A stretch of DNA of 64,000 bases, taken from positions 558,001-622,000 of the forward strand of contig NZ_JALPRE010000001.1 of assembly GCF_023195925.1 (NCBI RefSeq), in the 5' to 3' direction. Position 1 is the first letter of the stretch, and every line of letters begins with the position of its first letter. Under the pieces are notes generated by a model. The model did not search any database. It was not told where the DNA came from and worked only from the letters and a program-made list of their open reading frames with translations. Position numbers and translations under genes: made by a program. Below, piece after piece: positions 31,900 through 42,591 of the stretch. The DNA is from Aquimarina acroporae (GTDB lineage Bacteria > Bacteroidota > Bacteroidia > Flavobacteriales > Flavobacteriaceae).

Positions 31900-33777
31900 T
31901 TATCCTTTTATCCAAGCATTTCTAAGTGCGGTTTGCTCCTCTGAAGAACTGGTAGATACCGAAAGTTTTTCTCCTTGTGTATACGACTTTTTAACTTTCG
32001 TTTTTATAACTACTTCCTCTCCTGCTCTATCCAGTTTTACCTCAACATCATCTCCTTCTTGCCATTGTAGCGTTCCTCCTAGCACACTATTGGCATTTTG
32101 AAGCGTTAATTTGGTTCCATTAACCTCAACAATAGTATCGTTGGGCTGTACCCCATTATCTGCCCAGAAGCTGTTATCAGAAACCAAGTCTGTAAAAAAT
32201 ATGGTCCCTTTCGACTGATCTCCAGCTACAATTAAAGCTCCGGAATTTTGAATATAATTTGTTTCTATCTTTTCTTGTTGAACAGCCAATCCTACTTTAT
32301 TGAAGAAATCTTTATAGTTAATAGGTGTAGTTCCTACTACATGAGTATTCAGGAACTCCCCAATTGAAGGGTAAGTCATTGCTATAATTTCATCAATGAT
32401 TTTGTCGTCTTCAAAAGGTTTGTTTTTACCATATTTCAAAGACAGTTCTTTCATTAAAGATAATATCCCTCGCGTTCCATTACTTTCTTCTCTCATTAAA
32501 ATATCGATACACATACCTATTAATGCTCCTTTTTCATAAACATTTACATAATTCGATGCGTAGGGTTGATCTAAAATATTCTCACTCATTTTGGTAAAAC
32601 TCATACTATCATCGAAGCCGCTGGCACTATTAATTTTACCCATTATTTTTTCGTAAAACTCACTTTCTTCTACCAAATCCTGATTTACTTGAAATAAGGT
32701 TGCAAAGTACTCTGTAACACCTTCATACATCCATAAATGTTTAGAAAATGTTGGATCATGATAATCAAAATAATGAACATCTTCTGAATGAACTGACAGA
32801 GGAGTCACTATATGAAAAAACTCATGCGACACCACATCGATCATGGCTTGTGCTAACGCGTCATCTGGCATTTGTTCTGGTAAAACAACTACCGTTGATG
32901 TATGGTGTTCCAATGCTCCAAAACCTGTTGGGGATTCCTCATTCCCTTCTGATAGATATAAGTATATGTCGTATCTAGGAGTACTATTAATATCACCCAA
33001 ATAAGCCTTTTGGCCCTTCATCATTTTGAATACAGTCTCCTTTATTTTCGCCGCTGAATGCACTTTGTTCGGCGAATATACACTAAGTACAATTTTAATA
33101 TCCCCGACTAAAAACTCTTCTACATCAAGTTTACCGTACATCATTGGGTTATCAGTAATATCGAAATATCTGGATGCAAAATATTTATCTGTGACTATGC
33201 TACCATCTTCACTTGTTTCTGTACCCACATTTTGAAGAGCAGAAGTTCTTTTCATTTCTTTAGGGGCCTTCACCTCCAAAGCGTATTGATTGTTTTTAAG
33301 GACATCAAAATATCCGATAAACCCATGTAAGTTCAATACAAAGTTATCTGGTTCTATATTCGTACCTGAAGGTGAAAACGGAGTAGCTGTACCAGAATTT
33401 TCTAAATCGTAAGTATCATTGACAAAATAAGTTATTTTATCTAACTGTAATGCATTAGGAATCAGCCAGATGTTTTTATCAGTTTTCTTAACTTCTATTT
33501 CATTCCCAGCATAATCAAACGCCTTAAACCCTTCTACAAAACTCCCAAAATCACTTACAGCATAGGTTCCTTGAACTACCTTAGGCAAATAGTATTTAAC
33601 TGTATCCTGTACAAACCTTCCAGGATTTATCGTTACAGGTATTTTATCATCATCAATTTGGGTTAAGTCTATTGCTGTAGAAATAGGAACAGATGTTGCT
33701 ACATCATTAGCAGGATTTTTTGTACCACATCCTACCACTACTAAAGCGATAGCAAACGTTGCGATTAAGCTTTTCAT
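31900..33777 (-). CDS. M61 glycyl-aminopeptidase family lipoprotein with PDZ domain
   Basis: From ATG 33777 the protein is 625 residues with a lipoprotein signal (VVGC, about Cys17). The catalytic zinc motif HEFFH is at 318-322, preceded by the M61 N-terminal beta domain and followed by the helical domain that carries the third zinc ligand (MYEGVTEYFA). A PDZ-like region lies near the C-terminus (NGVQPNDTIVEVNGTKL). It cleaves N-terminal residues of peptides, probably in the periplasm or on the outer membrane. A longer start at 33819 would disrupt the signal. Confidence 0.88.
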   Translation of the reverse strand: MKSLIATFAIALVVVGCGTKNPANDVATSVPISTAIDLTQIDDDKIPVTINPGRFVQDTVKYYLPKVVQGTYAVSDFGSFVEGFKAFDYAGNEIEVKKTDKNIWLIPNALQLDKITYFVNDTYDLENSGTATPFSPSGTNIEPDNFVLNLHGFIGYFDVLKNNQYALEVKAPKEMKRTSALQNVGTETSEDGSIVTDKYFASRYFDITDNPMMYGKLDVEEFLVGDIKIVLSVYSPNKVHSAAKIKETVFKMMKGQKAYLGDINSTPRYDIYLYLSEGNEESPTGFGALEHHTSTVVVLPEQMPDDALAQAMIDVVSHEFFHIVTPLSVHSEDVHYFDYHDPTFSKHLWMYEGVTEYFATLFQVNQDLVEESEFYEKIMGKINSASGFDDSMSFTKMSENILDQPYASNYVNVYEKGALIGMCIDILMREESNGTRGILSLMKELSLKYGKNKPFEDDKIIDEIIAMTYPSIGEFLNTHVVGTTPINYKDFFNKVGLAVQQEKIETNYIQNSGALIVAGDQSKGTIFFTDLVSDNSFWADNGVQPNDTIVEVNGTKLTLQNANSVLGGTLQWQEGDDVEVKLDRAGEEVVIKTKVKKSYTQGEKLSVSTSSSEEQTALRNAWIKG

Positions 33778-33898
33778 ATACTCTTTTTTATTATCTAGAC
33801 TTAGAAAAAGAACTAGCATTACAATTTTGAAGACGCAAAATATGCAATTTGTACCGACTTTAGCTTATTTTTAGCACTTTTTATAGAAAAGCATAGGT

Positions 33899-34675
33899 TT
33901 GGATTTAACAATAAATGATCAGCGTTTACGATTTTCAACTGACCCCAAATTAATTAAAGGAAGTACTTCTGTTATTATTTTTCTTCATGACTCATTGGGG
34001 TGTATAGAACTTTGGAGAAAATTCCCAAATAAAATTGGAGAACTTACCGGGTGCAATGTAATATCTTATGATAGACTAGGGTATGGAAAATCATCCTCTT
34101 TTAGCTATAAAAAACGTGGTAATGATTACCTAAAGGAAGAAGCCGAAATTTTAGGAGAAATCATTAAAACACTTGATCTAAAACAGGTAATTCTCTTTGG
34201 GCATAGTGATGGTGGTAGTATTGCTTTATTAACTGCATCATTATTTCCAGATAAAATAGCTGGTGTTATTACAGAAGGAGCTCATGTTTTTGTAGAAAAG
34301 GAAACCGTTAAAGGAATACAAGACGCTGTGGTCGCTTATCGGGATACAAATCTAAAAGAAAAATTGACCAAGTATCATGGAGACAAGACCGATGATGTAT
34401 TTCGGATGTGGACGGAAACCTGGCTTTCTGAAGATTATCAATCCTGGAATATTGAACACTATCTACCAAATGTACAATGCCGTTCTCTTATTATTCAAGG
34501 AGAAAACGATGAGTACGGTAGTTTAGATCAGGTACATGCTATAACTCAAAATACAACAGGGATATCAAAAGCATTGATAATTCCTGATATTGGTCATACT
34601 CCACATAAAGAAAATACTGCCCTGGTACTGGAAGAAAGTAGTGATTTCATACTCTCGATTATGAATCACAGTTAA
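33899..34675 (+). CDS. Alpha/beta hydrolase, TTG start
   Basis: The 258-residue protein has the oxyanion block IIFLHDSLGCIELW, the nucleophile elbow FGHSDGGSIALLTA (GHSDGG) and catalytic His in DIGHTPHKEN. Substrate unknown; cytosolic. No ATG opens the frame, so TTG at 33899 is taken as start. A TAGGTTTG box (33894-33901) overlaps this TTG, which leaves the start uncertain. Confidence 0.8.
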   Translation: MDLTINDQRLRFSTDPKLIKGSTSVIIFLHDSLGCIELWRKFPNKIGELTGCNVISYDRLGYGKSSSFSYKKRGNDYLKEEAEILGEIIKTLDLKQVILFGHSDGGSIALLTASLFPDKIAGVITEGAHVFVEKETVKGIQDAVVAYRDTNLKEKLTKYHGDKTDDVFRMWTETWLSEDYQSWNIEHYLPNVQCRSLIIQGENDEYGSLDQVHAITQNTTGISKALIIPDIGHTPHKENTALVLEESSDFILSIMNHS

Positions 34676-34779
34676 AGAAATCACAAAAATTGTTATTCTT
34701 TTTAATTATTTAAAACCTTGTAATCTTATTTAAAAAAACAATAACACTTACTCTACAGTAAACTCAAAACACATCAATC

Positions 34780-37218
34780 ATGAAATTCATTAAATATTTT
34801 TTTCTTTTACTAATTTTTGTAGGCTATTCTCAAGAAAATTTAGAGTACCAAAAACCTTCTGACGAAATATTAGATTTAATAGATGTACCTATAGCACCAA
34901 CAGTAATCATTGACGACAAAGGGGAAAACCTTGTTTTTCTTTATAGAGATGTTTATAAAACAATTGCTGAATTATCTGAAAAAGAAATGCGTTTAGGAGG
35001 CTTAAGAATAAACCCTAAAACCAATATTTCTAGTAGAGCAAGATACTACAATAATATTGAGGTCAAAAAAAACAATGATAAAGAAGCTAGTCACGTCTCT
35101 GGTTTATCAAAAAACATGAGAATTACAAACCTGAAATGGTCCCCAGATCAAAACATGGTTGCTTTTACAAATACAACTTCAAATGGTGTAGAACTTTGGG
35201 TTTTAAATATTAAGGATAAAAAGGCTTCAAAATTAACGGAACCGATATTGAACGCGAACACTGGCACACCTTTTACATGGTATCCGGATAATTCAGGTCT
35301 GCTTGTAAAATTTATTCCAGAATCAAGAAAACCACTGATTAATACTAATGAGGCAATCCCAACAGGTCCAACCGTGACCATTAGTGATGGTGCCAAAGCT
35401 CAAAATCGAACTTATCAGGATTTATTAAAAAACCCAAATGATGAATATAATTTTGAACAATTAGCACTGTCTAAGATCAAAACTGTTTCGCTTACTGGGA
35501 GTATTAAAGATTGGGCTCCAGTTGCTATGTATACTCGATTTTCATTTTCACCAAATGGACAATATGTTATTGCTACTGAGATTCAAAAACCGTTCTCATA
35601 TATAGTTCCTTATAGACGTTTTGCTAATGAAACAAAATTACACAATACCAATGGAGAAGTGTTAAAAACACTGAATAAAGTTCCTCTCACAGAAGTATTA
35701 CCAAAGGGGTTTATGTCTACCAGAACTGGTAAACGTTCGATCTCATGGAGAGCCGACAAACCAGCTTCACTCATTTGGGTTGAAGCATTAGACAAAGGAG
35801 ATCCTGAAGAAAAGGTAGAGTTTCGTGATGAAATTTTTCAACTCGATTCTCCATTTACAAGTTCTGCAAAATCAATTCTAAAAACAATAAATAGATTTGG
35901 AGGTATTGATTGGACTAACGATGAAAATTATGCAATAGCATATGACTATTGGTGGAATACAAGAAATACCAAAAGCTATGTTTTCAACCCGCAAAAGCCA
36001 GAACAATCTAAGATCATTTTTGATCGTAGCTACCAGGATAGATATAGTGATCCTGGAAACCCCGTAACTGTTAAAAATCAATATGGAAATTCTGTAATAG
36101 ACATCGAAAACAATCAAATGTATTTACTTGGAGATGGTTATACTAAAGATGGTCAATTTCCTTTTATTGATAGAATCAATTTAAAAACGAAGGAAACCAA
36201 AAGATTATATCAATCTGAATATAAAGATAAAGTTGAGAATATTTATAGTGCAATCGACCTTAAAAAAGGAAAGTTTCTTGTGCGTATAGAATCACAGAAA
36301 GAATATCCTAACTACTTCATAAGAAGTATTAACGACAACAAATTACAGCAGATTACTTCATTCAAAAACCCTTTTGCAAGTATTCAAAACGTGCATAAAG
36401 AGGTGATAAAATACAAAAGAGAAGATGGTTTAGACCTTTCCGGGACTCTTTACTTACCTGTAGGTTATGATAAATCAAAAAAGGAAAAGATGCCTATGAT
36501 TTTATGGGCATATCCGAGAGAATTTAAAGATAAACGTAATGCTGCACAAACCACTTCTAACCCTAATGAATTCACATATCCATTTTGGGGTTCAATGATA
36601 TATTGGGTTACAAAGGGATATGTAGTATTAGATGATGCTTCTTTTCCTATTGTTGGAGAAGGAACTGAGGAACCAAATGATTCTTTCAGAGAGCAATTAG
36701 TTGCTAATGGTAAAGCTGCAATTGATGCTGTAGACAAATTAGGTTATATCGATCGTGATAGAGTTGCTGTAGGAGGGCACTCTTATGGAGCTTTTATGAC
36801 TGCTAACTTACTTTCTCATTCTAACCTTTTTGCTGCTGGTATTGCCAGAAGTGGTGCTTATAATAGAACACTTACACCTTTTGGTTTTCAAAGTGAAGAA
36901 CGAAGTTATTGGGAAGCACCAGAGGTGTATTATACAATGTCTCCTTTCATGCATGCAGACAAAATGAAAACTCCTTTGCTTTTAATTCATGGTGAAGCCG
37001 ATAATAATTCTGGAACTTATCCTTTGCAAAGTGAAAGATATTTTAATGCCTTAAAAGGTTTAGGGGCAACCACTAGATTGGTAATGCTTCCTAAAGAAAG
37101 TCATGGATACAGAGCTAAGGAGTCTATATTGCATCTTTTATGGGAACAAGATCAATGGCTCGAAAAATACGTAAAAAACAAAAAAGATAAAAGACCAGAA
37201 GGAGAAGGTACAAACTAA
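34780..37218 (+). CDS. S9 family (prolyl-oligopeptidase-type) secreted peptidase
   Basis: The 812-residue product has a signal peptide, a long beta-propeller N-terminal part with WSPDQNMVAFTN and FSFSPNGQYVIATE repeats, and a C-terminal hydrolase domain. Ser668 lies in VGGHSYGAF, Asp741 in HGEADNN and His775 in ESHGYRA. The length, propeller and ending resemble the glutamyl-endopeptidase/prolyl oligopeptidase-like group of Bacteroidota. It acts on peptides outside the inner membrane. A strong terminator follows. Confidence 0.9.
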   Translation: MKFIKYFFLLLIFVGYSQENLEYQKPSDEILDLIDVPIAPTVIIDDKGENLVFLYRDVYKTIAELSEKEMRLGGLRINPKTNISSRARYYNNIEVKKNNDKEASHVSGLSKNMRITNLKWSPDQNMVAFTNTTSNGVELWVLNIKDKKASKLTEPILNANTGTPFTWYPDNSGLLVKFIPESRKPLINTNEAIPTGPTVTISDGAKAQNRTYQDLLKNPNDEYNFEQLALSKIKTVSLTGSIKDWAPVAMYTRFSFSPNGQYVIATEIQKPFSYIVPYRRFANETKLHNTNGEVLKTLNKVPLTEVLPKGFMSTRTGKRSISWRADKPASLIWVEALDKGDPEEKVEFRDEIFQLDSPFTSSAKSILKTINRFGGIDWTNDENYAIAYDYWWNTRNTKSYVFNPQKPEQSKIIFDRSYQDRYSDPGNPVTVKNQYGNSVIDIENNQMYLLGDGYTKDGQFPFIDRINLKTKETKRLYQSEYKDKVENIYSAIDLKKGKFLVRIESQKEYPNYFIRSINDNKLQQITSFKNPFASIQNVHKEVIKYKREDGLDLSGTLYLPVGYDKSKKEKMPMILWAYPREFKDKRNAAQTTSNPNEFTYPFWGSMIYWVTKGYVVLDDASFPIVGEGTEEPNDSFREQLVANGKAAIDAVDKLGYIDRDRVAVGGHSYGAFMTANLLSHSNLFAAGIARSGAYNRTLTPFGFQSEERSYWEAPEVYYTMSPFMHADKMKTPLLLIHGEADNNSGTYPLQSERYFNALKGLGATTRLVMLPKESHGYRAKESILHLLWEQDQWLEKYVKNKKDKRPEGEGTN

Positions 37219-37221
37219 TGC

Positions 37222-37256
37222 AAAAAAGCCCTTTACGAGGTAAAGGGCTTTTTTTT
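37222..37256. terminator. Bidirectional terminator
   Basis: AAAAAAGCCCTTTAC (37222-37236) pairs with GTAAAGGGCTTTTTT (37240-37254) around GAG. It lies between the convergent S9 peptidase and sensor kinase genes. Confidence 0.95.
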
Positions 37257-37257
37257 A

Positions 37258-39441
37258 TTATATTAAATTCTTACTAAGAATCTCTCTTAGATCGTCTTTA
37301 TTAAGAGGTTTATTAATAATATCATTCATACCTATAGCCAAACATTCTTCTTGTACTTCACTTAACTCAGAGGCCGTAAGTGCAATTATAGGAGTTTCCT
37401 GATCAAATTCTCGTATACGTTTTGTCGCTTCTATCCCATCTAGATAAGGCATATTAAGATCCATTAGGATGAGATCAAACTCCTCTTTCTTAACCATTTG
37501 TAAAGCGTTTAATCCATTTTCTACAATAGTGGAATTGTACCCAATAATATCAAGCAGGTTTTTGGTGACAATTTGATTAATCTTATTATCCTCGGCAACC
37601 AAAATCTTTTTGAAGGTTTGTGGACTCTCTTCTTTATTTAAATCAAGGCTACTGCTTTCTTTTTCATTTATTACTTCAAACTCTAAATCGAAATAAAACT
37701 TTGTTCCTCTTCCTTCTTTACTATCTAAATAAATTTGGCTACCCATCATTTCCAAAAGATTCTTTACAATTGACAGCCCTAATCCGGTTCCTTCAGATTT
37801 ATTGATTTCTCTACCTAATTGAGAAAATTTTTCAAATACAAATTCCTTTTTATCTTCAGGAATACCAAGGCCATTATCCTCAACTTCAAACTTCACCTTT
37901 ACCTTTTCTTTATCAATTGAAACAATCTTTAATCTCAGCCAAATCGTACCATTCTCTGTAAATTTCACCGAGTTACCTATAAGATTGATCAATATCTCTG
38001 ACAATTTAAGAGAGTCGACACTTAGAATTTTAGGAAGTTCTTTCTGAGATTCTAATACCAATTGATTGTTTTTATTTTTGGCCTGATACTCAAAAGAATA
38101 AAGTAGATTTTGAGCTAATTGCGACAGATCTGTTGGAGTTTTGGTGAGTTTCTCTTTATTTGATTCGATTTTGCTGATCTTCAAAACTTTATTGATCAAA
38201 TCCAAAAGGTAATCTCCAGAAAACTTCAATGAATTAAGCAGCTTTTTATGTTTTGAGGGCATTTCCTTATCTTCTAACAATAGCGAGGTAATACCAACAA
38301 CCCCATAGAGAGGAGTTCGCAATTCGTGACTTACGGTAGAAATAAACTGAGATTTGGTGTTTGTAAGTTTTTCTGCCTCTGTTTTTGCTACTTCTAGCTG
38401 TGTATTTTTCTCTTTTAAAATATCACTTAATTTTTTCTTTGATCGATATCCTAAATAGAAGAAAAACGCAGTTCCTAACATAAAAATCAACCCTATAACC
38501 GATATGAATAGAATGATTTTATTATTCTTAGCGATACTTGCTTGATAATCCTTTTCTTTATTTGCTATTTCTAATTCGCGTTTATATTCATCTACAGCAA
38601 AACTAATACTAGCTACTTCTATCTGCTTTAGTTTTTCCTTATCATACAGTTTATCTTTGTATTGTTGATATTCCTTAATGTCATTATATGCAGATATTGT
38701 ATCTCCAACTTTTTCATGTAACGCTGCTCTTGCCTTTAAAATATAAGAAAGTTCTAATACCATATCATGCCCCTCGGCAATATCAATAGCCTCTTCAAAA
38801 TATCTAAAAGCATCTTTAAAGTTCTTTTTATGCAAAGCATATTTCCCTCTTAAATAATACACCTCGCAATATCCTTCTATATCCTTATGCTCTACTACTA
38901 GTTTCTGAGCTTCTTCGATATAGGGTAATGCATCATCGAACTCACCTATATCTACATAGGTCCACGCTAGATTAATAACTGGGGTCATATATTCACTAGA
39001 GTCTTCAAAATTTTTCCCTAGTTCTTTAGCTTTGTTATAGAAAACCAATGAAGTTTTAAGGTCTTTATATCCATCAGAATATACATTCCCTAAACCATTA
39101 TTATTCCATAATACCAATAAAGAATCATTTGATACCTCTGAAAATTTTAGGGATTTCCTGTAGTATTCCTCGGCATTTTTAAAATCTACCAGTATTTCAT
39201 AATTGTATGCCATAAGATAATAAGCCTTCGCCTTGTAATGATCATTGTTAACCTCATAAGCGTAGTTTGCTGCTTTTATGGCATATTCTAGCGATTCTTT
39301 TATTTTATATTCGTAAGTAAGGCTATTAGATTGATCAATTAAAGAATGTAGACTATCTATATGATTGTGTTTTACAGCTATTTGTCCATAGGAAATACTT
39401 CCTACAACAACTAGGTGCACTATAAGTAAAAAAGTTTTCAA
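37258..39441 (-). CDS. TPR-containing hybrid sensor histidine kinase/response regulator
   Basis: The 727-residue protein starts with a signal sequence, then tetratricopeptide repeats (about residues 40-290) likely in the periplasm, one membrane segment (IILFISVIGLIFMLG, about 315-335), a coiled linker, HisKA with His372 in STVSHELRTPLYG, HATPase with NLIGNSVKFTENG, DNGLGIP and GTGLGLSI, and a C-terminal receiver with Asp661 in LILMDLNMP. It transmits an unknown signal, with no separate output domain visible. It is one gene, with no adjacent regulator. Confidence 0.93.
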   Translation of the reverse strand: MKTFLLIVHLVVVGSISYGQIAVKHNHIDSLHSLIDQSNSLTYEYKIKESLEYAIKAANYAYEVNNDHYKAKAYYLMAYNYEILVDFKNAEEYYRKSLKFSEVSNDSLLVLWNNNGLGNVYSDGYKDLKTSLVFYNKAKELGKNFEDSSEYMTPVINLAWTYVDIGEFDDALPYIEEAQKLVVEHKDIEGYCEVYYLRGKYALHKKNFKDAFRYFEEAIDIAEGHDMVLELSYILKARAALHEKVGDTISAYNDIKEYQQYKDKLYDKEKLKQIEVASISFAVDEYKRELEIANKEKDYQASIAKNNKIILFISVIGLIFMLGTAFFFYLGYRSKKKLSDILKEKNTQLEVAKTEAEKLTNTKSQFISTVSHELRTPLYGVVGITSLLLEDKEMPSKHKKLLNSLKFSGDYLLDLINKVLKISKIESNKEKLTKTPTDLSQLAQNLLYSFEYQAKNKNNQLVLESQKELPKILSVDSLKLSEILINLIGNSVKFTENGTIWLRLKIVSIDKEKVKVKFEVEDNGLGIPEDKKEFVFEKFSQLGREINKSEGTGLGLSIVKNLLEMMGSQIYLDSKEGRGTKFYFDLEFEVINEKESSSLDLNKEESPQTFKKILVAEDNKINQIVTKNLLDIIGYNSTIVENGLNALQMVKKEEFDLILMDLNMPYLDGIEATKRIREFDQETPIIALTASELSEVQEECLAIGMNDIINKPLNKDDLREILSKNLI

Positions 39442-39596
39442 ACTCTTTATTGTTTTTGTATGATCCTATTACTACTAAGAATTTTGTCTATGGTAGCGTC
39501 CCCACACTATCAAAAACATACTAATTCATAATGTTAATTTAGTGAAAAAAACATTAATATGCTTAATTCTTTAATGAGTGTATAATGATTTATTAT

Positions 39597-40508
39597 TTAT
39601 TTCCCATTTCTTTTATTCTTCCCCGAAACAATATAAATCCCAAAAATTACCACACCTGCTCCTACTATCTGAAGTAATGATAACCTCTCAGAAAGAATAA
39701 AATATGCCAAAATTATCGTAGAAAAAGGACCTAAACTTGCAATAATAGAAAAGTTTGAGGCTCCTAATCTTTCTATAGCGGCTGACACTAAGTAAGACGG
39801 AATAATTGTTGAGAAAATTGCCATAGCTATACAAATCAGATATAGTTCCAGAGGGTAGTCAATTATATTCCCACGATCAACAATCAAATACTGAATAATA
39901 ATACATAGTGAAGAAACGATCATTGCTAAAGACGTAAATCGTATAACTCCAAATTTTGGTATGAGCCAACCACTCCCGACAAGATAGATAGCATAGGTTA
40001 AAGCACTTAGAAAAACTAAAGACACACCCAAAATAAGTTCATTAGAACTGCCTTCAAACTTTAGTTCTCCCCAAAAAGTTATGAATACCCCTATATAGGT
40101 CAATAATATAGCAAGTAGTTGTTTGGAACTTATATATTTTTTAAAAAAGACTCGGGAAATAATGATAACTAGGGTTGGGTACAAAAAGAGAATTATTCTT
40201 TCTAATCCCGCTTTTATGTATTGTAATCCTAAAAAATCAAAATAACTCGCAAGGTAATATCCTACAAACCCGAAAAACAATACCCATAAGTAATCTTTTG
40301 CACCAACCTGTTGAGGATTTGATGATGTATTAAAAAATACAATTCCAAGATAAAAGGGTAATGAGAACAACATTCTAAACAATAGTAAATGTTCAGAACT
40401 TATATTATAATTATATGCCAGTTTCACCAATACCGCTTTAGCAGAGAATAGGATTACACCAATAATGGCAAGAACTATTCCTGTAGAAGATAATTTTAGA
40501 TCTTTCAT
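39597..40508 (-). CDS. EamA/DMT superfamily transporter
   Basis: The 303-residue protein has ten hydrophobic helices arranged as two EamA repeats (GIVLAIIGVILFSAKAVLVKL at the start, ALTYAIYLVGSGWLIPKF at the start of the second). DMT members export small metabolites; the substrate is unknown. It is followed upstream on the same strand by YchF, but a terminator lies between them, so the two are separate units. Confidence 0.9.
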   Translation of the reverse strand: MKDLKLSSTGIVLAIIGVILFSAKAVLVKLAYNYNISSEHLLLFRMLFSLPFYLGIVFFNTSSNPQQVGAKDYLWVLFFGFVGYYLASYFDFLGLQYIKAGLERIILFLYPTLVIIISRVFFKKYISSKQLLAILLTYIGVFITFWGELKFEGSSNELILGVSLVFLSALTYAIYLVGSGWLIPKFGVIRFTSLAMIVSSLCIIIQYLIVDRGNIIDYPLELYLICIAMAIFSTIIPSYLVSAAIERLGASNFSIIASLGPFSTIILAYFILSERLSLLQIVGAGVVIFGIYIVSGKNKRNGK

Positions 40509-40574
40509 TCTTCAAAAATATATGGATGCATTTTCAAACAATATCACTATAGCTTCAGTTTACGATACCCAACA

Positions 40575-40607
40575 AAAAAACCTTCTCAAAATTCGAGAAG
40601 GTTTTTT
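40575..40607 (-). terminator. Terminator of the ychF gene
   Basis: AAAAAACCTTCTC (40575-40587) pairs with GAGAAGGTTTTTT (40595-40607). On the minus strand it is followed by T residues. It lies between ychF and the EamA gene. Confidence 0.85.
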
Positions 40608-40628
40608 CTTTATTGCTATTATATTTTT

Positions 40629-41723
40629 TTAAACATTAAATAAGAAATGCATTACATCTCCGTCATTCACCACATATGCTTTTCCTTCTACTCCAAGTTT
40701 TCCTGCTTCTCTCGCTTTAGCTTCACTACCAAATTTCACAAAATCATCATATTTGATTACTTCTGCTCTAATGAATCCTTTTTCGAAATCTGTGTGTATA
40801 ACTCCGGCCGCTTCTGGTGCTGTAGCGCCTATGGTAACCGTCCACGCGCGTACTTCCTTTTCTCCTGCGGTAAAATAGGTTTGTTGATTCAAGAGTTTAT
40901 ATGCAGCTCGTATCAATACAGAAGCTCCCGGTTCTTCTAGTCCCATATCTTGTAAAAACATTTGACGCTCTTCATAATCATCAAGTTCAGTAATATCAGC
41001 TTCAGTTCCTACAGCTAGCACTATAACCTCTGCATTTTCCGAAGCTACAGCCTCTTTTACTTTATCTACATATGCATTCCCTTTTACGGCGGCTTCTTCA
41101 TCAACATTACAGACATACAATACCGGCTTATCTGTAATAAGTTGAAGTGGTTTTACATAGGCAATATGATCATCTTCAGAAATTTCAACCGCTCTTACCG
41201 AAATACCAGACTCTAATCCTTCTTTTAATTTCAATAAAGCGGCTTCTTCTTTTTGTGCTTCTTTGTTACCTGTTTTTGCGGCTCTCTTTACTTTATCAAG
41301 CTTCTTTTCAATGCTTTCAAGGTCTTTAAGCTGCAACTCTATATCTATAGTTTCTTTATCTCTTATTGGATCTACAGAACCATCAACATGCACTACATTA
41401 TCGTTATCGAAGCAACGAAGTACATGTATAATAGCATCGGTTTCTCGAATATTACCTAAAAACTGATTTCCAAGTCCTTCTCCTTTACTTGCCCCTTTCA
41501 CCAAACCTGCAATATCCACAATCTCTACAGTGGCCGGAATCACCTTTTCTGGCTGAACCAATTCTTCCAAAGTTTCTAATCTAGTATCTGGAACATTAAC
41601 CACACCTATATTAGGTTCTATTGTACAGAACGGAAAATTCGCGCTTTGCGCTTTCGCATTAGATAAGCAATTAAATAAAGTCGATTTTCCGACATTTGGT
41701 AACCCTACGATTCCTGCTTTCAT
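40629..41723 (-). CDS. ychF: Redox-regulated ATPase/GTPase YchF (Obg family)
   Basis: The 364-residue protein has the G1 loop GLPNVGKSTLFN near residue 6, switch NFPFCTIEPNIG, the coiled-coil arm after LQLKDLESIEKKLDKVKR and the C-terminal TGS domain with VLIRAAYKLL... and GKAYVVNDGDVMHFLFNV. YchF binds ATP preferentially in studied members and associates with the ribosome. Length and end match the conserved family. The start ATG is well placed. Confidence 0.97.
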   Translation of the reverse strand: MKAGIVGLPNVGKSTLFNCLSNAKAQSANFPFCTIEPNIGVVNVPDTRLETLEELVQPEKVIPATVEIVDIAGLVKGASKGEGLGNQFLGNIRETDAIIHVLRCFDNDNVVHVDGSVDPIRDKETIDIELQLKDLESIEKKLDKVKRAAKTGNKEAQKEEAALLKLKEGLESGISVRAVEISEDDHIAYVKPLQLITDKPVLYVCNVDEEAAVKGNAYVDKVKEAVASENAEVIVLAVGTEADITELDDYEERQMFLQDMGLEEPGASVLIRAAYKLLNQQTYFTAGEKEVRAWTVTIGATAPEAAGVIHTDFEKGFIRAEVIKYDDFVKFGSEAKAREAGKLGVEGKAYVVNDGDVMHFLFNV

Positions 41724-41926
41724 GATAATTACATTAATAATATTTACAGAGTAATTTACGCATCACTCCTTTTTTGAGAGTGCAAAGATAATGCTATTCA
41801 AAGAAAGTAAACAAATCTTGATTTCAAGTTTAGTCCTTTATTTATAATTATTTGATTTTTAACTTCTACTTAAGTTTTTATGGTTTTTCACATTTTTTGT
41901 AATTTTAAACCCCAATCAATACTAAC

Positions 41927-42445
41927 ATGAAAACTCTAAAACTATTAATCGCGCTACTTTTAGTAAGCTTTATTTCTAAAGTATCCGCACAAGAAGAAGC
42001 TGAAAAATCTAAAGAAAACTCCTCTAAAGAAACAGTTACCAAAATCATTCGTATAAAGGGTGCTAATGGTGAAGAAAAAGTCATCAAAAAACAAGAGGTT
42101 ATTACCAGAAAAAGTAAGATAGAATTAAACCCTGGTGACGAAGACAAAACGAACCAATCTGCTTCCTATTCTGATGCAGAAGTGCAGGTTGAAAAATCTG
42201 AATCTTCCTCTGATATGGATTCCTACACCAAAATTACCGATGGTAAAGGATATGTTATTACTTTTCTTACCAAAACTGGTAATAAAGTTTCTAAAGTAAG
42301 ACCTTTAAATAATGGATACTACATCGTTAATATGGGAGCCAAAGATAACTGCATAGGTCATTTCGATAAAGATCAAAACTTTATATTGGAAGCTTACGAT
42401 TCAAATTCAGATCAGGTTATTACTACCATTTATAAACCTAATTAA
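41927..42445 (+). CDS. Secreted protein of unknown function
   Basis: The 172-residue product has a signal peptide (ending VSA-Q at about 22), a highly charged, Lys/Glu/Ser-rich middle (EEAEKSKENSSKETVTK, KSESSSDMDSY) and a C-terminal compact part with KGYVITFLTKTGNKVSKVRPLNNGYYIV and ending YKPN. The middle is likely disordered. The family is not recognised. It precedes a TonB-dependent receptor gene but the gap of about 145 bases makes an operon uncertain. Confidence 0.7.
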   Translation: MKTLKLLIALLLVSFISKVSAQEEAEKSKENSSKETVTKIIRIKGANGEEKVIKKQEVITRKSKIELNPGDEDKTNQSASYSDAEVQVEKSESSSDMDSYTKITDGKGYVITFLTKTGNKVSKVRPLNNGYYIVNMGAKDNCIGHFDKDQNFILEAYDSNSDQVITTIYKPN

Positions 42446-42591
42446 TTAGTTAATAATTTAAAGGATTTTTAAAAAAGCCTATTCTATTTTTTGTTTTTCA
42501 GATTACGTGTAAAATTTTAACAGAATATATGTAAAATACTTCTGTTTTGGATATATTTAAGGCAACAATCATCTTAAATAAACTATTTTAC

